Origin: Pantoea eucrina
Lineage (GTDB): Bacteria; Pseudomonadota; Gammaproteobacteria; Enterobacterales; Enterobacteriaceae
DNA: 62,550 bases
Direction: 5' to 3'
NCBI RefSeq assembly: GCF_002095385.1
Contig: NZ_MIPP01000023.1
Span: forward strand, 1-62,550
The number at the start of each line of letters is the position of its first letter. Position 1 is the first letter of the stretch. This document shows, one piece after another, positions 20,332-30,257 of this stretch. A model generated the notes under the pieces. It made no database searches, was not told the DNA's origin, and saw only the letters and a list, made by a program, of their open reading frames with translations. The translations under genes and the position numbers were made by a program.

Positions 20332-20349
20332 GGCAGCCTGCGGGCTGCC
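20332..20349 (+). terminator. hairpin after ppnN
   Basis: GGCAGCC (20332-20338) pairs with GGCTGCC (20343-20349), 11 bp after the ppnN stop and just before xni. The following CGCTTTT gives only a weak U run, so some read-through into xni is likely. Confidence 0.5.
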
Positions 20350-20362
20350 GCTTATCGCTTTT

Positions 20363-21121
20363 ATGGCACTACATTTATTAATTATTGATGCGCTGAATCT
20401 CATCCGGCGCCTGCATGCCGTTCAGGGCTCTCCCTGCCGTGACGCCTGTGTTGCGGCGCTGCATCAGCTGCTTGGTCATACACGCCCGACCCACGCGGTG
20501 GCGGTATTTGACAGTCCGGATCGCCAGCCCGGCTGGCGTCATGCGCTGCTGCCGGATTACAAAGCGGGGCGACCGCCAATGCCAGAGGATCTGCAACAGG
20601 AGCTGCCGCTGCTGCAGGAGGCTTTTCGCACCGCAGGCGTCAGCTGCTGGATCGCCGGGGACGATGAAGCAGACGATCTGGCCGCTACCCTGGCAGTGAA
20701 AATGGCGGATGCCGGGCATCAGGCCACCATCGTTTCCACCGATAAGGGATATTGTCAGCTGCTGGCGCCCGCTATCCGCATTCGCGACTATTTTCAGAAG
20801 CGCTGGCTTGATGTGCCGTTTATCGCACAGGAATTTGGCGTTGCCCCGGAACAGCTGCCGGATTACTGGGGTTTATGCGGCATCAGCAGCAGTAAAATTC
20901 CGGGCGTCTCCGGTATCGGCCCGAAAAGCGCACGCGAGCTGCTGGCGCAGTTTGGTTCACTGGAGGCGATTTATCAGCAGTGGGATCAGGTGCCGGCAAA
21001 GTGGCAGAGTAAATTACACGCCCAGCATGAAACAGCCACGATCTGCCGCCAGGTTGCCACGCTGAAACGCGATTTAGTGCTGCAGGGCAACCTTAATACG
21101 CTGCGCTATCAGGCAGGATAA
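20363..21121 (+). CDS. xni: flap endonuclease Xni (exonuclease IX)
   Basis: Xni is a metal-dependent flap endonuclease related to the 5'-nuclease domain of DNA polymerase I. The 252-residue protein (251 in E. coli) shows the N-terminal [12 protein letters not shown], the acidic cluster [14 protein letters not shown] near residue 100, [11 protein letters not shown] near 127 and the helix-hairpin-helix [14 protein letters not shown] near 190. As in other Xni proteins some active-site acids of Pol I are missing. Its stop is followed by the tandem palindromic repeats. Confidence 0.95.
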   Translation: MALHLLIIDALNLIRRLHAVQGSPCRDACVAALHQLLGHTRPTHAVAVFDSPDRQPGWRHALLPDYKAGRPPMPEDLQQELPLLQEAFRTAGVSCWIAGDDEADDLAATLAVKMADAGHQATIVSTDKGYCQLLAPAIRIRDYFQKRWLDVPFIAQEFGVAPEQLPDYWGLCGISSSKIPGVSGIGPKSARELLAQFGSLEAIYQQWDQVPAKWQSKLHAQHETATICRQVATLKRDLVLQGNLNTLRYQAG

Positions 21122-21133
21122 ATCGCGGTACGC

Positions 21134-21247
21134 CAGGGACGCATAAATACGTCAGGGACGCATAAATGCGTCAGGGACGCATAAATGCGTCAGGGACGCA
21201 TAAATGCGTCCCCTACAATTATCGTAGGGGCGCCATTAATGGCGCCC
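21134..21247. repeat. four tandem 19-bp units plus palindromic element (locus A)
   Basis: Four consecutive 19-bp units run from 21134 to 21209: CAGGGACGCATAAATACGT once, then CAGGGACGCATAAATGCGT three times. Each contains a GACGCATAAATGCGTC-type palindrome. They are followed by CCCCTAC-AATTATC-GTAGGGG (21210-21230) and the perfect 20-bp palindrome GGGCGCCATTAATGGCGCCC (21228-21247). The block fills the gap between convergent xni and rlmM and belongs to the same family as the blocks at 31598 and 53089. Confidence 0.9.
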
Positions 21248-21259
21248 GTTGCTGACAGC

Positions 21260-22360
21260 TCAGCGTTCGTCGCGGCGACCGCCTGCAGCAGCCCAGATAC
21301 GCCGGACGTGTACCGTTACCTCTTCACGATCGTGATACAGCTGACGCGCCTGAATCTGGGCGTTGATACCCTGCGCTTTTAACGCTTCATCCATCATCGC
21401 CAGATTCTGCGTGACCTCTTCATAGCGCTTTTTCATCGGCAGCTTGAGGTTGAAAATCGCTTCACGACACCAGCCGTTTACCAGCCACTCAGTCATTAAC
21501 GTGGCCACGCGCACCGGTTTTTCTACCATATCGCATACCAGCCAGCTGATATTGCTGCGCGGCGGGCGAAACTTAAAACCATCCTCACGACAGTGGGTAA
21601 CCTGTCCGGTATCCATCAGGCTCGGTGCCATCGGGCCGTTATCAACCGCGTAGACCCACATGCTGCGCTTCACCAGCTGATAGGTCCAGCCGCCCGGGCA
21701 GGCGCCCAGATCGACCGCATACATGCCGCTTCCCAGGCGTTCGTCCCACTCATCGGCCGGCACAAACACATGAAACGCCTCTTCCAGTTTGAGCGTTGAG
21801 CGGCTGGGAGCGTCAGAAGGAAACTTCAGTCGCGGGATCCCCATATAGAATGGCGAATTATTTTCCGGCAGCGAATAACCTACATAGCAGGTGCCCGGAG
21901 CGATAAAAAACACGTGCACCACCGGCCGCTTAGGACTCTCATAATTGAGCAGGATATTGCTGGCACGCAGGCTGGCGCGCAGCGGCACCGTCAGCTTGCG
22001 GCAAAATTTAGTCAGCTCTTTGGCTTCGTTGGTATCCGGAACCTCGACCCGCAGCTCTCCCCCTTTCTCCACCACTCCGGTCAGCATGCCGGTAATGGGA
22101 GTAATGCGATCTTCGGGAGGTAAATCGCGCAGCAGCTCGCCAACCACCAGCATCTGCCGGGCAAAAATCAGTTCAGCAAACGGTAGCGAGCGCAGCAGCT
22201 TCTCTGCATCTTCTGGCTGATAGCACTCAAACAGCACGTAGCCCGCTTCTTCTTTTACCCGCGGAAAGCCGTAAATTTCCCGCTCTGCTGCTTTAGCGCT
22301 GATTTCTGCCGCGCACTCTTTTTCAAACCCGGGACGACAATAGAGTAATACTTTATTCAT
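21260..22360 (-). CDS. rlmM: 23S rRNA (cytidine-2498-2'-O) methyltransferase RlmM
   Basis: RlmM methylates the ribose of C2498 in 23S rRNA using S-adenosylmethionine. The 366-residue protein (366 in E. coli) has an N-terminal ferredoxin-like/THUMP region and a C-terminal RrmJ-like Rossmann domain: [15 protein letters not shown] near residue 220 is the SAM motif, and VCDMVEKP and [13 protein letters not shown] hold the catalytic tetrad residues. Its start overlaps the end of ygdD by 8 bp, so the pair is likely one transcript. Confidence 0.96.
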   Translation of the reverse strand: MNKVLLYCRPGFEKECAAEISAKAAEREIYGFPRVKEEAGYVLFECYQPEDAEKLLRSLPFAELIFARQMLVVGELLRDLPPEDRITPITGMLTGVVEKGGELRVEVPDTNEAKELTKFCRKLTVPLRASLRASNILLNYESPKRPVVHVFFIAPGTCYVGYSLPENNSPFYMGIPRLKFPSDAPSRSTLKLEEAFHVFVPADEWDERLGSGMYAVDLGACPGGWTYQLVKRSMWVYAVDNGPMAPSLMDTGQVTHCREDGFKFRPPRSNISWLVCDMVEKPVRVATLMTEWLVNGWCREAIFNLKLPMKKRYEEVTQNLAMMDEALKAQGINAQIQARQLYHDREEVTVHVRRIWAAAGGRRDER

Positions 22361-22748
22361 GGCGTTCTGCCTTTGTTTTCAGACGCAGCGCGCCAATCAA
22401 CATCAAAAACCAGCCGATCAGGAAGCAAAATCCTCCCGCCGGCGTAACAAACACCCAGAACTGCAGGTGCGACAGCGCCAGGCAATAGAGACTGCCGCTG
22501 AAAAGAACGGTACCCAGCGCCATCGCTGCGCTGCTCCAGTAAAACCAGATATTAGCGCGTCGCAGCATCGCGGCACCCAGTCCCATTACCGCCAGCGTGT
22601 GGTAAGCCTGATACTCCAGGCCGGTATGGATCCACGCCATTTCAGATGGCCCCAGCGATTTACTTAATACGTGCGCGCCAAACGCACCAAACGCCACCAG
22701 CACGAAGCCGCTGATGGCTGCAAATATAAACATGGCACGACTGGACAT
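22353..22748 (-). CDS. ygdD: DUF423 inner-membrane protein YgdD
   Basis: A 131-residue membrane protein of the DUF423/TMEM256 family with four hydrophobic segments ([20 protein letters not shown]; a second from about residue 48; [26 protein letters not shown]). Function is unknown. I chose ATG 22748 (MSSRAMF) because GAGGAT lies 6 bases upstream and the length equals E. coli YgdD; the frame continues upstream without similarity. It sits between gcvA and rlmM on the same strand. Confidence 0.92.
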   Translation of the reverse strand: MSSRAMFIFAAISGFVLVAFGAFGAHVLSKSLGPSEMAWIHTGLEYQAYHTLAVMGLGAAMLRRANIWFYWSSAAMALGTVLFSGSLYCLALSHLQFWVFVTPAGGFCFLIGWFLMLIGALRLKTKAERHE

Positions 22749-22798
22749 CGATCTATCCTCATGGTCCCGCCGCACATCACTGTGCAGCGAACGGTAAC

Positions 22799-23716
22799 TT
22801 AGTGATCGTAGCGAAAACGGAATTTTTCCTGTTCGGTAGCGGCTTTTTCCAGAATCCACTGACGAAAGGCGGCTATTTTACCCAGTTCTGCCTGACTGTC
22901 ATGACAAACCAGATAAAAAGCGTTTTTACTTACCAGCACATCATTGAACGGGCAGACCAGGCGCCCTGCTTCGATCTCACTCTCTGCCATCACGTTGTTC
23001 GCCAGCGCCACACCCTGCCCGTGGATCGCTGCCTGCAGTACCATGGCACTGTGGCTGAAAATAGGCCCCTGTTGCACATTGATATGCTGCAGTCCCAGCT
23101 GGCGGGTGTAGGCCTGCCAGTCACGACGCGACGCATCATGCAGCAGCGTAAAGTGCGCCAGATCGGCGGGCGATTTCAGCGGATTATCGCCGGAGAGCAG
23201 CAGCGGTGAGCAGACCGGCAGCAGATATTCAGCGTAGAGCTTATCCACCCGCAGGCCTGGCCAGTTGCCCCGGCCATAGAAGATAGCGACGTCAACATCG
23301 TCTGCCAGCTTCTCCTCTTCACGGTCTACCGCCTGAATACGCACGTCGATTCCCGGATAAGCCATATTAAAGCTGGAGAGACGCGGAACCAGCCACTGAA
23401 TCGCAAAGCTCGGCAGCAGGCTGACCGTGAGCGCCCCTTTAGCGCTGCGCGCCTGCAGCTTGCGGGTCGCATCGTTAAGCGCTGAAAAAATCTCTTTGAT
23501 ATCGAGATAGTAACTCTGCCCCTCTTCCGTCAGCAGCAGCGAGCGGTTGCGGCGGCGGAACAGCTTGAGCCCGAGAAAATCCTCAAGCGACTTGATCTGA
23601 TGGCTCACCGCCGCCTGGGTCACAAACAGCTCTTCAGCGGCTTTGGTAAAGCTCAGATAGCGGGCAGCCGCGTCAAAAACACGTAAAGCATTGAGCGGCG
23701 GAAGGCGTTTAGACAT
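22799..23716 (-). CDS. gcvA: glycine cleavage system transcriptional regulator GcvA
   Basis: GcvA is a LysR-type regulator that activates gcvTHP with glycine and represses it with purines and GcvR; it also activates gcvB. The 305-residue protein matches E. coli in length. The winged helix-turn-helix is in residues 1-60 (FTKAAEELFVTQAAVSHQIKSLE), followed by the effector-binding domain (VSLLPSFAIQWLVPRL). It is divergent from gcvB, whose promoter lies 95 bp from the gcvA start; in E. coli GcvA binds between them. Confidence 0.96.
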   Translation of the reverse strand: MSKRLPPLNALRVFDAAARYLSFTKAAEELFVTQAAVSHQIKSLEDFLGLKLFRRRNRSLLLTEEGQSYYLDIKEIFSALNDATRKLQARSAKGALTVSLLPSFAIQWLVPRLSSFNMAYPGIDVRIQAVDREEEKLADDVDVAIFYGRGNWPGLRVDKLYAEYLLPVCSPLLLSGDNPLKSPADLAHFTLLHDASRRDWQAYTRQLGLQHINVQQGPIFSHSAMVLQAAIHGQGVALANNVMAESEIEAGRLVCPFNDVLVSKNAFYLVCHDSQAELGKIAAFRQWILEKAATEQEKFRFRYDH

Positions 23717-23810
23717 GGTTTTCCACAGATGGATTCATAGTGTAAAACTGCAACTTATACAACGTCGTCAGCTATTAGATTTTTTAATCCGAGACATTAT
23801 AATTTGTCCG

Positions 23811-23839
23811 TTGAGGAAGCTCCAGCAAATACCTATAGT
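23811..23839 (+). promoter_or_regulatory. gcvB promoter
   Basis: TTGAGG (23811-23816) and TATAGT (23834-23839) are separated by exactly 17 bp and end 6 bp before the conserved RNA 5' end ACTTCC. GcvA is expected to bind just upstream, in the gap to gcvA. Confidence 0.85.
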
Positions 23840-23845
23840 TGCCGC

Positions 23846-24044
23846 ACTTCCAGAGCCGGAACGAAAAGTTTTCTGAAAACGTGCGAGAGATCGCAGACTT
23901 TTGGAGAGCTTTTGGCTTGTGGTCGTGATGTTGTGTTTGCATTTTTTGATCTGAATCTTGCAGATCAAACTTTTAATTCCTGAGATTTACCCTGTCTGTC
24001 CAAAGTGATTTTATGTAGCACCGCAAATTGCGGTGCTTTTTTTT
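23846..24044 (+). ncRNA. gcvB: GcvB small RNA
   Basis: GcvB is an Hfq-dependent sRNA that represses many amino-acid and peptide transporter mRNAs. The 5' end ACTTCCAGAGCCGGAACGA, the G/U-rich R1 region around 23911-23945 (GGTCGTGATGTTGTGTTTGC), the segment ATTTACCCTGTCTGTCC, and the terminator AGCACCGCAAATTGCGGTGC followed by eight T all match E. coli GcvB. Length is about 199 nt (206 in E. coli). The R1 block, which pairs with most targets, is intact; the middle hairpins differ most. Confidence 0.96.
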
Positions 24045-24051
24045 CGTAATT

Positions 24052-24276
24052 TTACTGCCCCATCTCAACCATCTCTTTCACATCAGAGCGGTTAATCTGC
24101 TGCTCATTGCCATTGGCATCTTTATAGCTGATCATACCGGTATCATCATCAACTTTTGGCTTGCCGTCAGCGACAATCGTGCGGCCATCGTTCGTGTGCA
24201 TAACATAGTTGCTGGAACAGGCCGCCAGGGTAAATGCCATGGTGCAGACAGCCAGCACTGCGGTAAGTTTGTTCAT
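24052..24276 (-). CDS. ygdI: DUF903 lipoprotein YgdI
   Basis: A 74-residue predicted outer-membrane lipoprotein. The signal peptide ends in the lipobox LAAC with C20; the small DUF903 domain follows (SNYVMHTNDGRTIV, then DDDTGMISYKDANGNEQQINRSDV). Function is unknown. The gene faces gcvB, and the gcvB terminator ends 7 bp from its stop. GGAG lies 8 bases before ATG 24276. A paralog, ygdR, is at 51648. Confidence 0.93.
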   Translation of the reverse strand: MNKLTAVLAVCTMAFTLAACSSNYVMHTNDGRTIVADGKPKVDDDTGMISYKDANGNEQQINRSDVKEMVEMGQ

Positions 24277-24482
24277 CTTCTATCTCCTTGCAGATTGATT
24301 GCATTAAACCGCCCGCAGCCACGACATTGCGCCATCAGCCTGAAAGCACGGCTGAAAATGGCGAACGGGTTATGCGGGTTTCGGTTCAAACCTTGCCATA
24401 ATGAGCATAACGCGCTTTTACAGCTTTGCCAGCCTGCAGCCTGCTGTTACGGCTGGCCCTAAATCACCGGAGTGGGCCCGAT

Positions 24483-25688
24483 ATGACCATCTTCTCTCCT
24501 GGCGCTTTTCGTCAGCAGTTTCCTGCGCTAAATGATGCCGGCGTCTATCTTGACAGCGCCGCCACGGCGCTCAAGCCGCAGGCGGTCATTGATGCCACCG
24601 CACAGTTCTATTCGCTCAGTGCCGGCACCGTGCACCGCAGCCAGTTTGCTGCGGCGCGTGCGCTGACGGCACAGTATGAACAGGCGCGCGGCGTGGTCGC
24701 ACAGTGGCTGAATGCCGCTGACGATCGGCAGATTGTCTGGACGCGCGGCACCACTGAGGCGATCAATCTGGTGGCGTACAGCTGGCTGGCACCGCGCCTG
24801 CAGCCGGGTGATGAAATCATCGTCAGCGAGGCGGAGCATCACGCTAACCTGGTGCCGTGGCTGATGGTGGCTCAGGCAAGCGGCGCCACGGTAGTGAAAT
24901 GGCCGCTGGGAGCCGATCGCCGACCCGACATTGACCTGCTGCCGGAACTGATCAACACGCGCACCCGCCTGCTGGCCGTGAGCCAGATGTCAAACGTCAC
25001 CGGCGGCTGTCCGGATCTGGCGCAGGCTATCGCGCTGGCGCATGAGGCGGGTGCAAAGGTCATGGTGGATGGCGCGCAGGGCGTGGTGCACTGCCCGCCT
25101 GACGTGCAGGCGCTGGATATCGACTTCTATGCGTTTTCCGGCCACAAACTTTATGGTCCGATGGGCATTGGCGTGCTGTATGGCAAAGCAGAGTTGCTGG
25201 AGTCGATGCAGCCGTGGCAGGGCGGCGGCAAAATGCTGACGCAGGTTGACTTCAGCGGATTTACGCCGCAGCCGGTACCGTGGCGCTTTGAGGCCGGAAC
25301 GCCCAACGTGGCGGGTGTGGTGGGCCTCAGCGCGGCGCTGAACTGGCTGTCGCACCATCATCAGGAAAAAGCGGAGATGTGGAGTCAGCAGCTCGCCTGC
25401 CTGGCCGAAGAGCAGCTAAGCACGCTGCCCGGCTTTCGCAGCTTCCGCTGCGGCTCTTCCAGCCTGCTTGCCTTTGATATTGCGGGGATCCATCACAGCG
25501 ATATCGTCACGCTGCTGGCTGAACAGGGCATTGCGCTGCGTGCCGGGCAGCACTGCGCGCAGCCGCTGATGGCAGCTCTGGGCGTCAGCGGTACGCTGCG
25601 CGTCTCGTTCGCGCCTTATAATAACCTGCAGGATGTGGATGCGCTGGTGCGCGCCATGCACTGCGCCGTGAACCTTTTAGGTGAATAA
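24483..25688 (+). CDS. csdA: cysteine desulfurase/sulfinate desulfinase CsdA
   Basis: CsdA is a PLP enzyme that removes sulfur from cysteine (or sulfinate from cysteine sulfinate) and passes persulfide to CsdE. The 401-residue protein equals E. coli CsdA. The PLP-binding lysine is K222 in SGHKLYG; the cofactor contacts are [10 protein letters not shown] near residue 117 and VDGAQG near 195; the persulfide cysteine is C358 in GQHCAQP. ATG 24483 ([10 protein letters not shown]) gives the conserved N-terminus. csdE follows after 4 bp. Confidence 0.97.
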   Translation: MTIFSPGAFRQQFPALNDAGVYLDSAATALKPQAVIDATAQFYSLSAGTVHRSQFAAARALTAQYEQARGVVAQWLNAADDRQIVWTRGTTEAINLVAYSWLAPRLQPGDEIIVSEAEHHANLVPWLMVAQASGATVVKWPLGADRRPDIDLLPELINTRTRLLAVSQMSNVTGGCPDLAQAIALAHEAGAKVMVDGAQGVVHCPPDVQALDIDFYAFSGHKLYGPMGIGVLYGKAELLESMQPWQGGGKMLTQVDFSGFTPQPVPWRFEAGTPNVAGVVGLSAALNWLSHHHQEKAEMWSQQLACLAEEQLSTLPGFRSFRCGSSSLLAFDIAGIHHSDIVTLLAEQGIALRAGQHCAQPLMAALGVSGTLRVSFAPYNNLQDVDALVRAMHCAVNLLGE

Positions 25689-25692
25689 TCTC

Positions 25693-26136
25693 ATGACAAC
25701 CCTGCTCGCTCCCCACCCCTTTGGCCATACGATCACCGCTCAGGGGCTGACCGACACGTTTGCCCGCTTTCAGCAGTGGGAGGATCGCTACCGGCAGCTG
25801 ATTCAGCTCAGCCGTCAGCTGCCGGCGCTGCCGGAAGAACTGAAGTGTGCGGAGATCGAGCTGAGCGGCTGCGAAAACCGCGTCTGGCTCAGCAGCCAGC
25901 AGCTGCCTGACGGCACGCTGCATTTTTATGGCGACAGCGAGGGGCGGATTGTGCGTGGCCTGCTGGCCGTGCTGCTGACCGCCACCGAAGGAAAAACCCC
26001 GGCACAGCTGCTGGCCCAGGATCCGCTGGCGCTGTTTGATACGCTGGGACTGCGCGCGCAGCTGAGCGCGTCACGCAGCAGCGGTCTGCAGGCGCTGGCA
26101 GAGGCGGTAATGCGCGCGGCGCGTCAGGCAGCCTGA
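25693..26136 (+). CDS. csdE: sulfur acceptor protein CsdE
   Basis: CsdE is a SufE-like protein that takes sulfur from CsdA. The 147-residue protein (147 in E. coli) carries the acceptor cysteine C60 in SGCENRVW, and [18 protein letters not shown] and [15 protein letters not shown] as family motifs. I chose ATG 25693 rather than GTG 25681 because AGGTGA at 25678-25683 is well placed for the ATG and the GTG would overlap csdA. Its 3' end overlaps the convergent tcdA by 13 bp. Confidence 0.95.
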   Translation: MTTLLAPHPFGHTITAQGLTDTFARFQQWEDRYRQLIQLSRQLPALPEELKCAEIELSGCENRVWLSSQQLPDGTLHFYGDSEGRIVRGLLAVLLTATEGKTPAQLLAQDPLALFDTLGLRAQLSASRSSGLQALAEAVMRAARQAA

Positions 26137-26930
26137 CGCGCCCTGCGCGCCTGAAACTTCTTCAGCGCGTGCGATACGGCGATAAATCCAAACGTGGCGG
26201 TCACCATGGTTGCCGCCCCGAAGCCTGCAGCGCAATCCATCCGCTTCGGGCCTTCTGCCGTGCTGCGCGAGGCGCATACGCTGCCGTCGGGCTGCGGATA
26301 GATCAGCGCTTCAGTGGAAAACACGCAGTCGATGCCCAGTTTGCCCTTACTGTTTTTTACCACGCCAAAATCACTTTTCAGGCGCTCGCGCAGTTTAGCC
26401 GCCAGCGGATCCTGGATGGTTTTCGCCAAATCGCTGACCTGAATCTGCGTGGGATCGATCTGTCCGCCTGCCCCGCCGGTGGTAATAAGCGGGACTTTAT
26501 TACGCCGGCACCAGGCAATCAGCGCCGCTTTCGGCCGCACGCTGTCGATGGCATCAATCACATAGTCAAACCCGGCTGAGAGCAATTCGGCGGTGTTTTG
26601 CGGCGTGATAAAGTCGTCAATGCAGGTGACAACGCACTCCGGATTGATGGCGCGGATGCGGGCGGCCATGACCTCCGTTTTTGCCTGACCGACATTGCCC
26701 TGCTGCGCATGGATCTGCCGGTTGGTATTGGTAATACAGACATCATCCATATCGATCAGCGTAATGTGTCCGATGCCGGTACGCGCCAGCGCTTCAGCGG
26801 CCCAGGAGCCTACGCCGCCAATACCAATTACGCAGAAATGCGCCTCTGCAAACTGCTGCAGCGCCTCCTGTCCATAAAGACGCGCCGTTCCGCCAAAGCG
26901 CTGTCGCCAGGCGTCGCTTACCACTTTCAT
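26124..26930 (-). CDS. tcdA: tRNA threonylcarbamoyladenosine dehydratase TcdA
   Basis: TcdA (CsdL, YgdL) uses ATP to dehydrate t6A37 of tRNA into cyclic ct6A, working with CsdA-CsdE. The 268-residue protein equals E. coli. It is an E1/MoeB-like enzyme: [17 protein letters not shown] near residue 36 binds [16 protein letters not shown] near 60 and [14 protein letters not shown] near 125 are family motifs. The partner sulfur genes csdA and csdE lie convergent next to it. Confidence 0.96.
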   Translation of the reverse strand: MKVVSDAWRQRFGGTARLYGQEALQQFAEAHFCVIGIGGVGSWAAEALARTGIGHITLIDMDDVCITNTNRQIHAQQGNVGQAKTEVMAARIRAINPECVVTCIDDFITPQNTAELLSAGFDYVIDAIDSVRPKAALIAWCRRNKVPLITTGGAGGQIDPTQIQVSDLAKTIQDPLAAKLRERLKSDFGVVKNSKGKLGIDCVFSTEALIYPQPDGSVCASRSTAEGPKRMDCAAGFGAATMVTATFGFIAVSHALKKFQARRARQAA

Positions 26931-26953
26931 ATCTGACCTTTACTCCGGAATGC

Positions 26954-26973
26954 GGTGCGCCGCGTGGCGCACC
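26954..26973. terminator. hairpin between mltA and tcdA
   Basis: GGTGCGCC and GGCGCACC pair perfectly over a GCGT loop, 41 bp past the mltA stop and 24 bp upstream of tcdA. There is no U run, so it may only weaken read-through. Confidence 0.4.
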
Positions 26974-27013
26974 CGATAATGTACTCTCCTGCAGAGAGCT
27001 GGCTGTCAGTGTA

Positions 27014-28162
27014 TCAATTTGCACCGGTCAGCAGTGAACCGTTATTGCCGTTTTGCGCAGTGCTGAACAGCGGCTGTCCGGCACCGGGAGCCGTCTTCAG
27101 TACCCAGACGCGGCCGTAGTGGTTATAGAAGCCGGCCAGATGTGCGGCGTCCGGGCCTACGCCCTGATAGATATCAAAGTGCTGGCCTTTGATTGCGCCA
27201 CCGACGTCCAGCGCCACCATCAGACGCATTTCATACTTACCGTTGAACTTACCTTTTGCATTCAGCTGCGGCACTTCCGCCAGCAGTGCCGTGCCCGCCG
27301 GGATCAGAGAGCGGTCAGAGGCAACCGATGCTTTGGCAATCAGCGGAACTGCGCTGGCACCCCGCACCGGCACGTACTCTTCAGGTTTAAAGAAGACAAA
27401 GGACTGGTTGGTCTCCAGCACATCACGCACTTCCTGCGGTGAATGCTCCTCAGCCCACTGCCGGATGGCCTGCATCGACATATCTTCGCGTTTGACTTCA
27501 CCGCGATCGATCAGCTCTTTACCAATGCTGTGATAAGCCCAGCCATTTTTACCGCCGTAGCCAAAGAAGCGCAGCGGACGTCCGTCCCCAAAATCGACGT
27601 AGCCGCTGCCCTGCACATCCATCATAAAGTTGTCGATCAGCGAGTTGCTCCAGGCGATAACGTAGCGCTCATCGAGCGCGCCGCTATAAATGCCGGCGCG
27701 GCTCGGCAGCTTCGCCCCGCGTGGGCGCGGCGGCATGCGGTAAATAGGATACTGAAACTCGCCCTGCCGGGTGTAACGCGCTTCCACTACCGGCGTGTAG
27801 TAACCGGTAAACTGCACGTTGCCATAATTGTCGGTGCCTTCCATCTGAAACGCATTCAGGCCGAACTGACGCAGCTGACGCGTATCTGCACCCGAAAGCA
27901 GCCAGTTCTGGATAGCGCTGTAGGTGTCATTATTACGGCTGAACAGACGCGAGGAAGCGGACTGAATCTGCTGCACCTGCAGGCCAAAATCCTGCCCGTT
28001 AACCGGACGCCCTTTGGCATTAGGCTCATTAACCAGCCCGAGCGGTTGCTCCAGCTTGCCATCAATATATTGCTGACCGCGATCGGTCGGCTTTGAGCTA
28101 CAACCCGCTAATAGCGCCAGAAATGCGCCAGTGAGTGCATACTTTACCCGGTGTCCGTTCAT
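27014..28162 (-). CDS. mltA: membrane-bound lytic murein transglycosylase A
   Basis: MltA cleaves peptidoglycan glycan strands to 1,6-anhydromuropeptides at the outer membrane. The 382-residue precursor has a lipoprotein signal with lipobox LLAGC (C21), the double-psi barrel MltA domain (VQFTGYYTPVVEARYTR near residue 115) and the C-terminal 3D domain with the catalytic aspartate of GQHFDIYQG at about residue 330. E. coli MltA has 365 residues; the extra length is in the glycine/asparagine-rich C-terminal tail. ATG 28162 gives a standard signal peptide. Confidence 0.95.
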   Translation of the reverse strand: MNGHRVKYALTGAFLALLAGCSSKPTDRGQQYIDGKLEQPLGLVNEPNAKGRPVNGQDFGLQVQQIQSASSRLFSRNNDTYSAIQNWLLSGADTRQLRQFGLNAFQMEGTDNYGNVQFTGYYTPVVEARYTRQGEFQYPIYRMPPRPRGAKLPSRAGIYSGALDERYVIAWSNSLIDNFMMDVQGSGYVDFGDGRPLRFFGYGGKNGWAYHSIGKELIDRGEVKREDMSMQAIRQWAEEHSPQEVRDVLETNQSFVFFKPEEYVPVRGASAVPLIAKASVASDRSLIPAGTALLAEVPQLNAKGKFNGKYEMRLMVALDVGGAIKGQHFDIYQGVGPDAAHLAGFYNHYGRVWVLKTAPGAGQPLFSTAQNGNNGSLLTGAN

Positions 28163-28326
28163 GACTCTCTCTTGTTGTCGGTTGTTCGCCCGGCGACGAT
28201 AGCAAAGCCCTGGTCATAATGAAATCTGCCACCCGCCATCGCCTTCACATCTGTACGTTTTTTCATCCGGATGCGACATTATTCAGCAACTGCTTATGGA
28301 TTTCACCCGTTAAGCGCAAAAAGGGG

Positions 28327-28354
28327 TTGCATCGTCACGCGCCAGGTGTATAGT
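28327..28354 (+). promoter_or_regulatory. promoter of the initiator tRNA operon
   Basis: TTGCAT (28327-28332) and TATAGT (28349-28354) are 16 bp apart, followed by the GC-rich discriminator GCGCATCC. Such a discriminator is typical of stable-RNA promoters repressed by ppGpp. The first tRNA begins 14 bp after the -10 box. Confidence 0.8.
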
Positions 28355-28367
28355 GCGCATCCACGGA

Positions 28368-28444
<77 letters not shown>

Positions 28445-28495
28445 ATTCTTCTTAATGAAGAGACAATATGAAGTGTCGCTCAGGCGACAGACGGA

Positions 28496-28572
<77 letters not shown>

Positions 28573-28623
28573 ATTGTCTTAAGAAGAATACAATGTGAAA
28601 CGTCGCTCAGTGCGACAGACGGA

Positions 28624-28700
<77 letters not shown>

Positions 28701-28722
28701 ATTCTTTTGATGAAGAAACATA

Positions 28723-28747
28723 AAACACCTTAACGGGTGTTTTTTTG
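28723..28747 (+). terminator. terminator of the initiator tRNA operon
   Basis: AAACACC and GGGTGTTT pair over a TTAAC loop and are followed by a T run (28741-28746), 23 bp after the third tRNA. It also lies downstream of the convergent amiC stop. Confidence 0.9.
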
Positions 28748-28789
28748 TTTCTGCCGCCGGAAAAAAGCGGCATTGCTGCCGCCCTGCCC

Positions 28790-30025
28790 TTACCGCCGTG
28801 CCAGCACGCCGCCTTTATCAAAATAGGCTTTGATACCGTGAAAAATCGCTTCGGCCACCTGATGCTGATAGCGTGCGGTTCGCAGCTTGCGCTCCTCCTC
28901 CACGTTACTGATAAACGCCGTCTCAACCAGAATTGACGGGATATCGGGCGCTTTCAGCACGGCAAAACCCGCCTGATCAACCGTACGCTTATGCAGATGA
29001 TTGATGTGCCCCATGCGCGCCAGTACCTCTTTGCCAAATTTCAGGCTGTCACTGATGGTCTGACGCTGCACCATATCGAACATCGTGTGGTCGAGATAGC
29101 GATCGCCGCTCATGCTGACGCCGCCAATCAGATCGGCTTCGTTCTGCGTCTGTGCCAGGAAACGGGCTGCGGCAGAGGTCGCGCCGCGCGTGGAGAGCGC
29201 GAATACCGAAGAGCCACGCGCTGCCCGGCTGGTAAACGCATCGGCATGAATCGAAACAAACAGATCGGCACGCTGCTTGCGCGCTTTTGCCACCCGCACG
29301 CGCAGTGGAATAAACACATCTTCGTTACGCGTCATGTAGGCTTTCATATTGTGCTCTTTATCGATCAATGCCCGCAGGTAGCGACCAATCTTCAGCACAA
29401 TATCCTTTTCACGCGTTTTGTATTTGCCGTGCGCACCGGGATCTTCGCCGCCGTGTCCGGGATCGATCATGATAATGATCGGACGATCGCGCCCCGCCTT
29501 ACCCGGCAACGGTGCCTGCGCAGGCTGATCGCGCTCCAGATCGCCTTTGTTGTAATCGTTGAGCAGCGCCAGCAGCGGATCGTCGGCGTGCGATGCCTGA
29601 CTGGGATACAGATCCACCACCAGCCGGTTTTTGATACCGGCCACGGGCGCCAGGGTAAAGGTTTTTGGTGCGACGTTACGCTTCAGCTCCAGCACAATCC
29701 GCACCGTGTGCGGATCAAACTGCCCGACCCGGGCCGTTTTGATAAAGGGATCGTCTGTGCGCACCAGCTTATTGATGCCTTTCAGCGCCGGATTGATATG
29801 CAGATTTTTGATATCAATGACCAGGCGTTCAGGGTTGCTCAACGCAAACTGCTTGTAGTGCAGCGGGATATTCGACTCCAGCGTGACGCGGGAGTACGTT
29901 GATGAAGGCCAGATGCGTACCGCAACAATGTGCTGACTCGCTGCCAGCCCGGTACGCGTTACGCTAAGTAGCCATAGCGCACCGGCACCTTGTAATAACC
30001 GTCTTCGGGAAAAAGCCTGGGACAT
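28790..30025 (-). CDS. amiC: N-acetylmuramoyl-L-alanine amidase AmiC
   Basis: AmiC is a periplasmic zinc amidase that splits septal peptidoglycan, activated by NlpD. The 411-residue precursor has a Tat signal ([11 protein letters not shown]), an AMIN domain for septal targeting (about residues 35-150), a linker, and the Amidase_3 domain: [11 protein letters not shown] and SIHADAF carry zinc-binding histidines, VETAFISN the catalytic glutamate. The E. coli protein has 417 residues. It is convergent with the tRNA operon and divergent from argA. Confidence 0.96.
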   Translation of the reverse strand: MSQAFSRRRLLQGAGALWLLSVTRTGLAASQHIVAVRIWPSSTYSRVTLESNIPLHYKQFALSNPERLVIDIKNLHINPALKGINKLVRTDDPFIKTARVGQFDPHTVRIVLELKRNVAPKTFTLAPVAGIKNRLVVDLYPSQASHADDPLLALLNDYNKGDLERDQPAQAPLPGKAGRDRPIIIMIDPGHGGEDPGAHGKYKTREKDIVLKIGRYLRALIDKEHNMKAYMTRNEDVFIPLRVRVAKARKQRADLFVSIHADAFTSRAARGSSVFALSTRGATSAAARFLAQTQNEADLIGGVSMSGDRYLDHTMFDMVQRQTISDSLKFGKEVLARMGHINHLHKRTVDQAGFAVLKAPDIPSILVETAFISNVEEERKLRTARYQHQVAEAIFHGIKAYFDKGGVLARR

Positions 30026-30207
30026 GCCACTCCAACTACTGTGTTATGGATAAATCTGCGTCAGCCGACGCTCAGAAAGCGAAAACTTTATCCAATCTGG
30101 CAACGCTTGTCTCGTCGGAAAAGCCAGATAATGCAGGCTGTTATCAACGGATGCATCTGAAAAATCGTAAAGTAACGTCAGGCGCAACGCTTGCAATACG
30201 GCGAAAA

Positions 30208-30246
30208 ACAGAATAAAAATACACTAATTACGAATAACCATTCACA
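30208..30246. promoter_or_regulatory. tandem ARG boxes (ArgR operator) before argA
   Basis: Two 18-bp ARG-box-like sequences lie 3 bp apart: ACAGAATAAAAATACACT (30208-30225) and TACGAATAACCATTCACA (30229-30246). Both fit WNTGAATWWWWATTCANW with few mismatches, and the 3-bp spacing is the one used by the ArgR hexamer. The second box ends 11 bp before the argA start, so binding should block transcription when arginine is high. Confidence 0.85.
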
Positions 30247-30257
30247 GAGGGTGCACC

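Noticed and set aside
21134..21209. Possible CRISPR array (four short repeats)
   Set aside because: Units are directly adjacent with no spacers, only 19 bp long, internally palindromic, and no cas genes are near.
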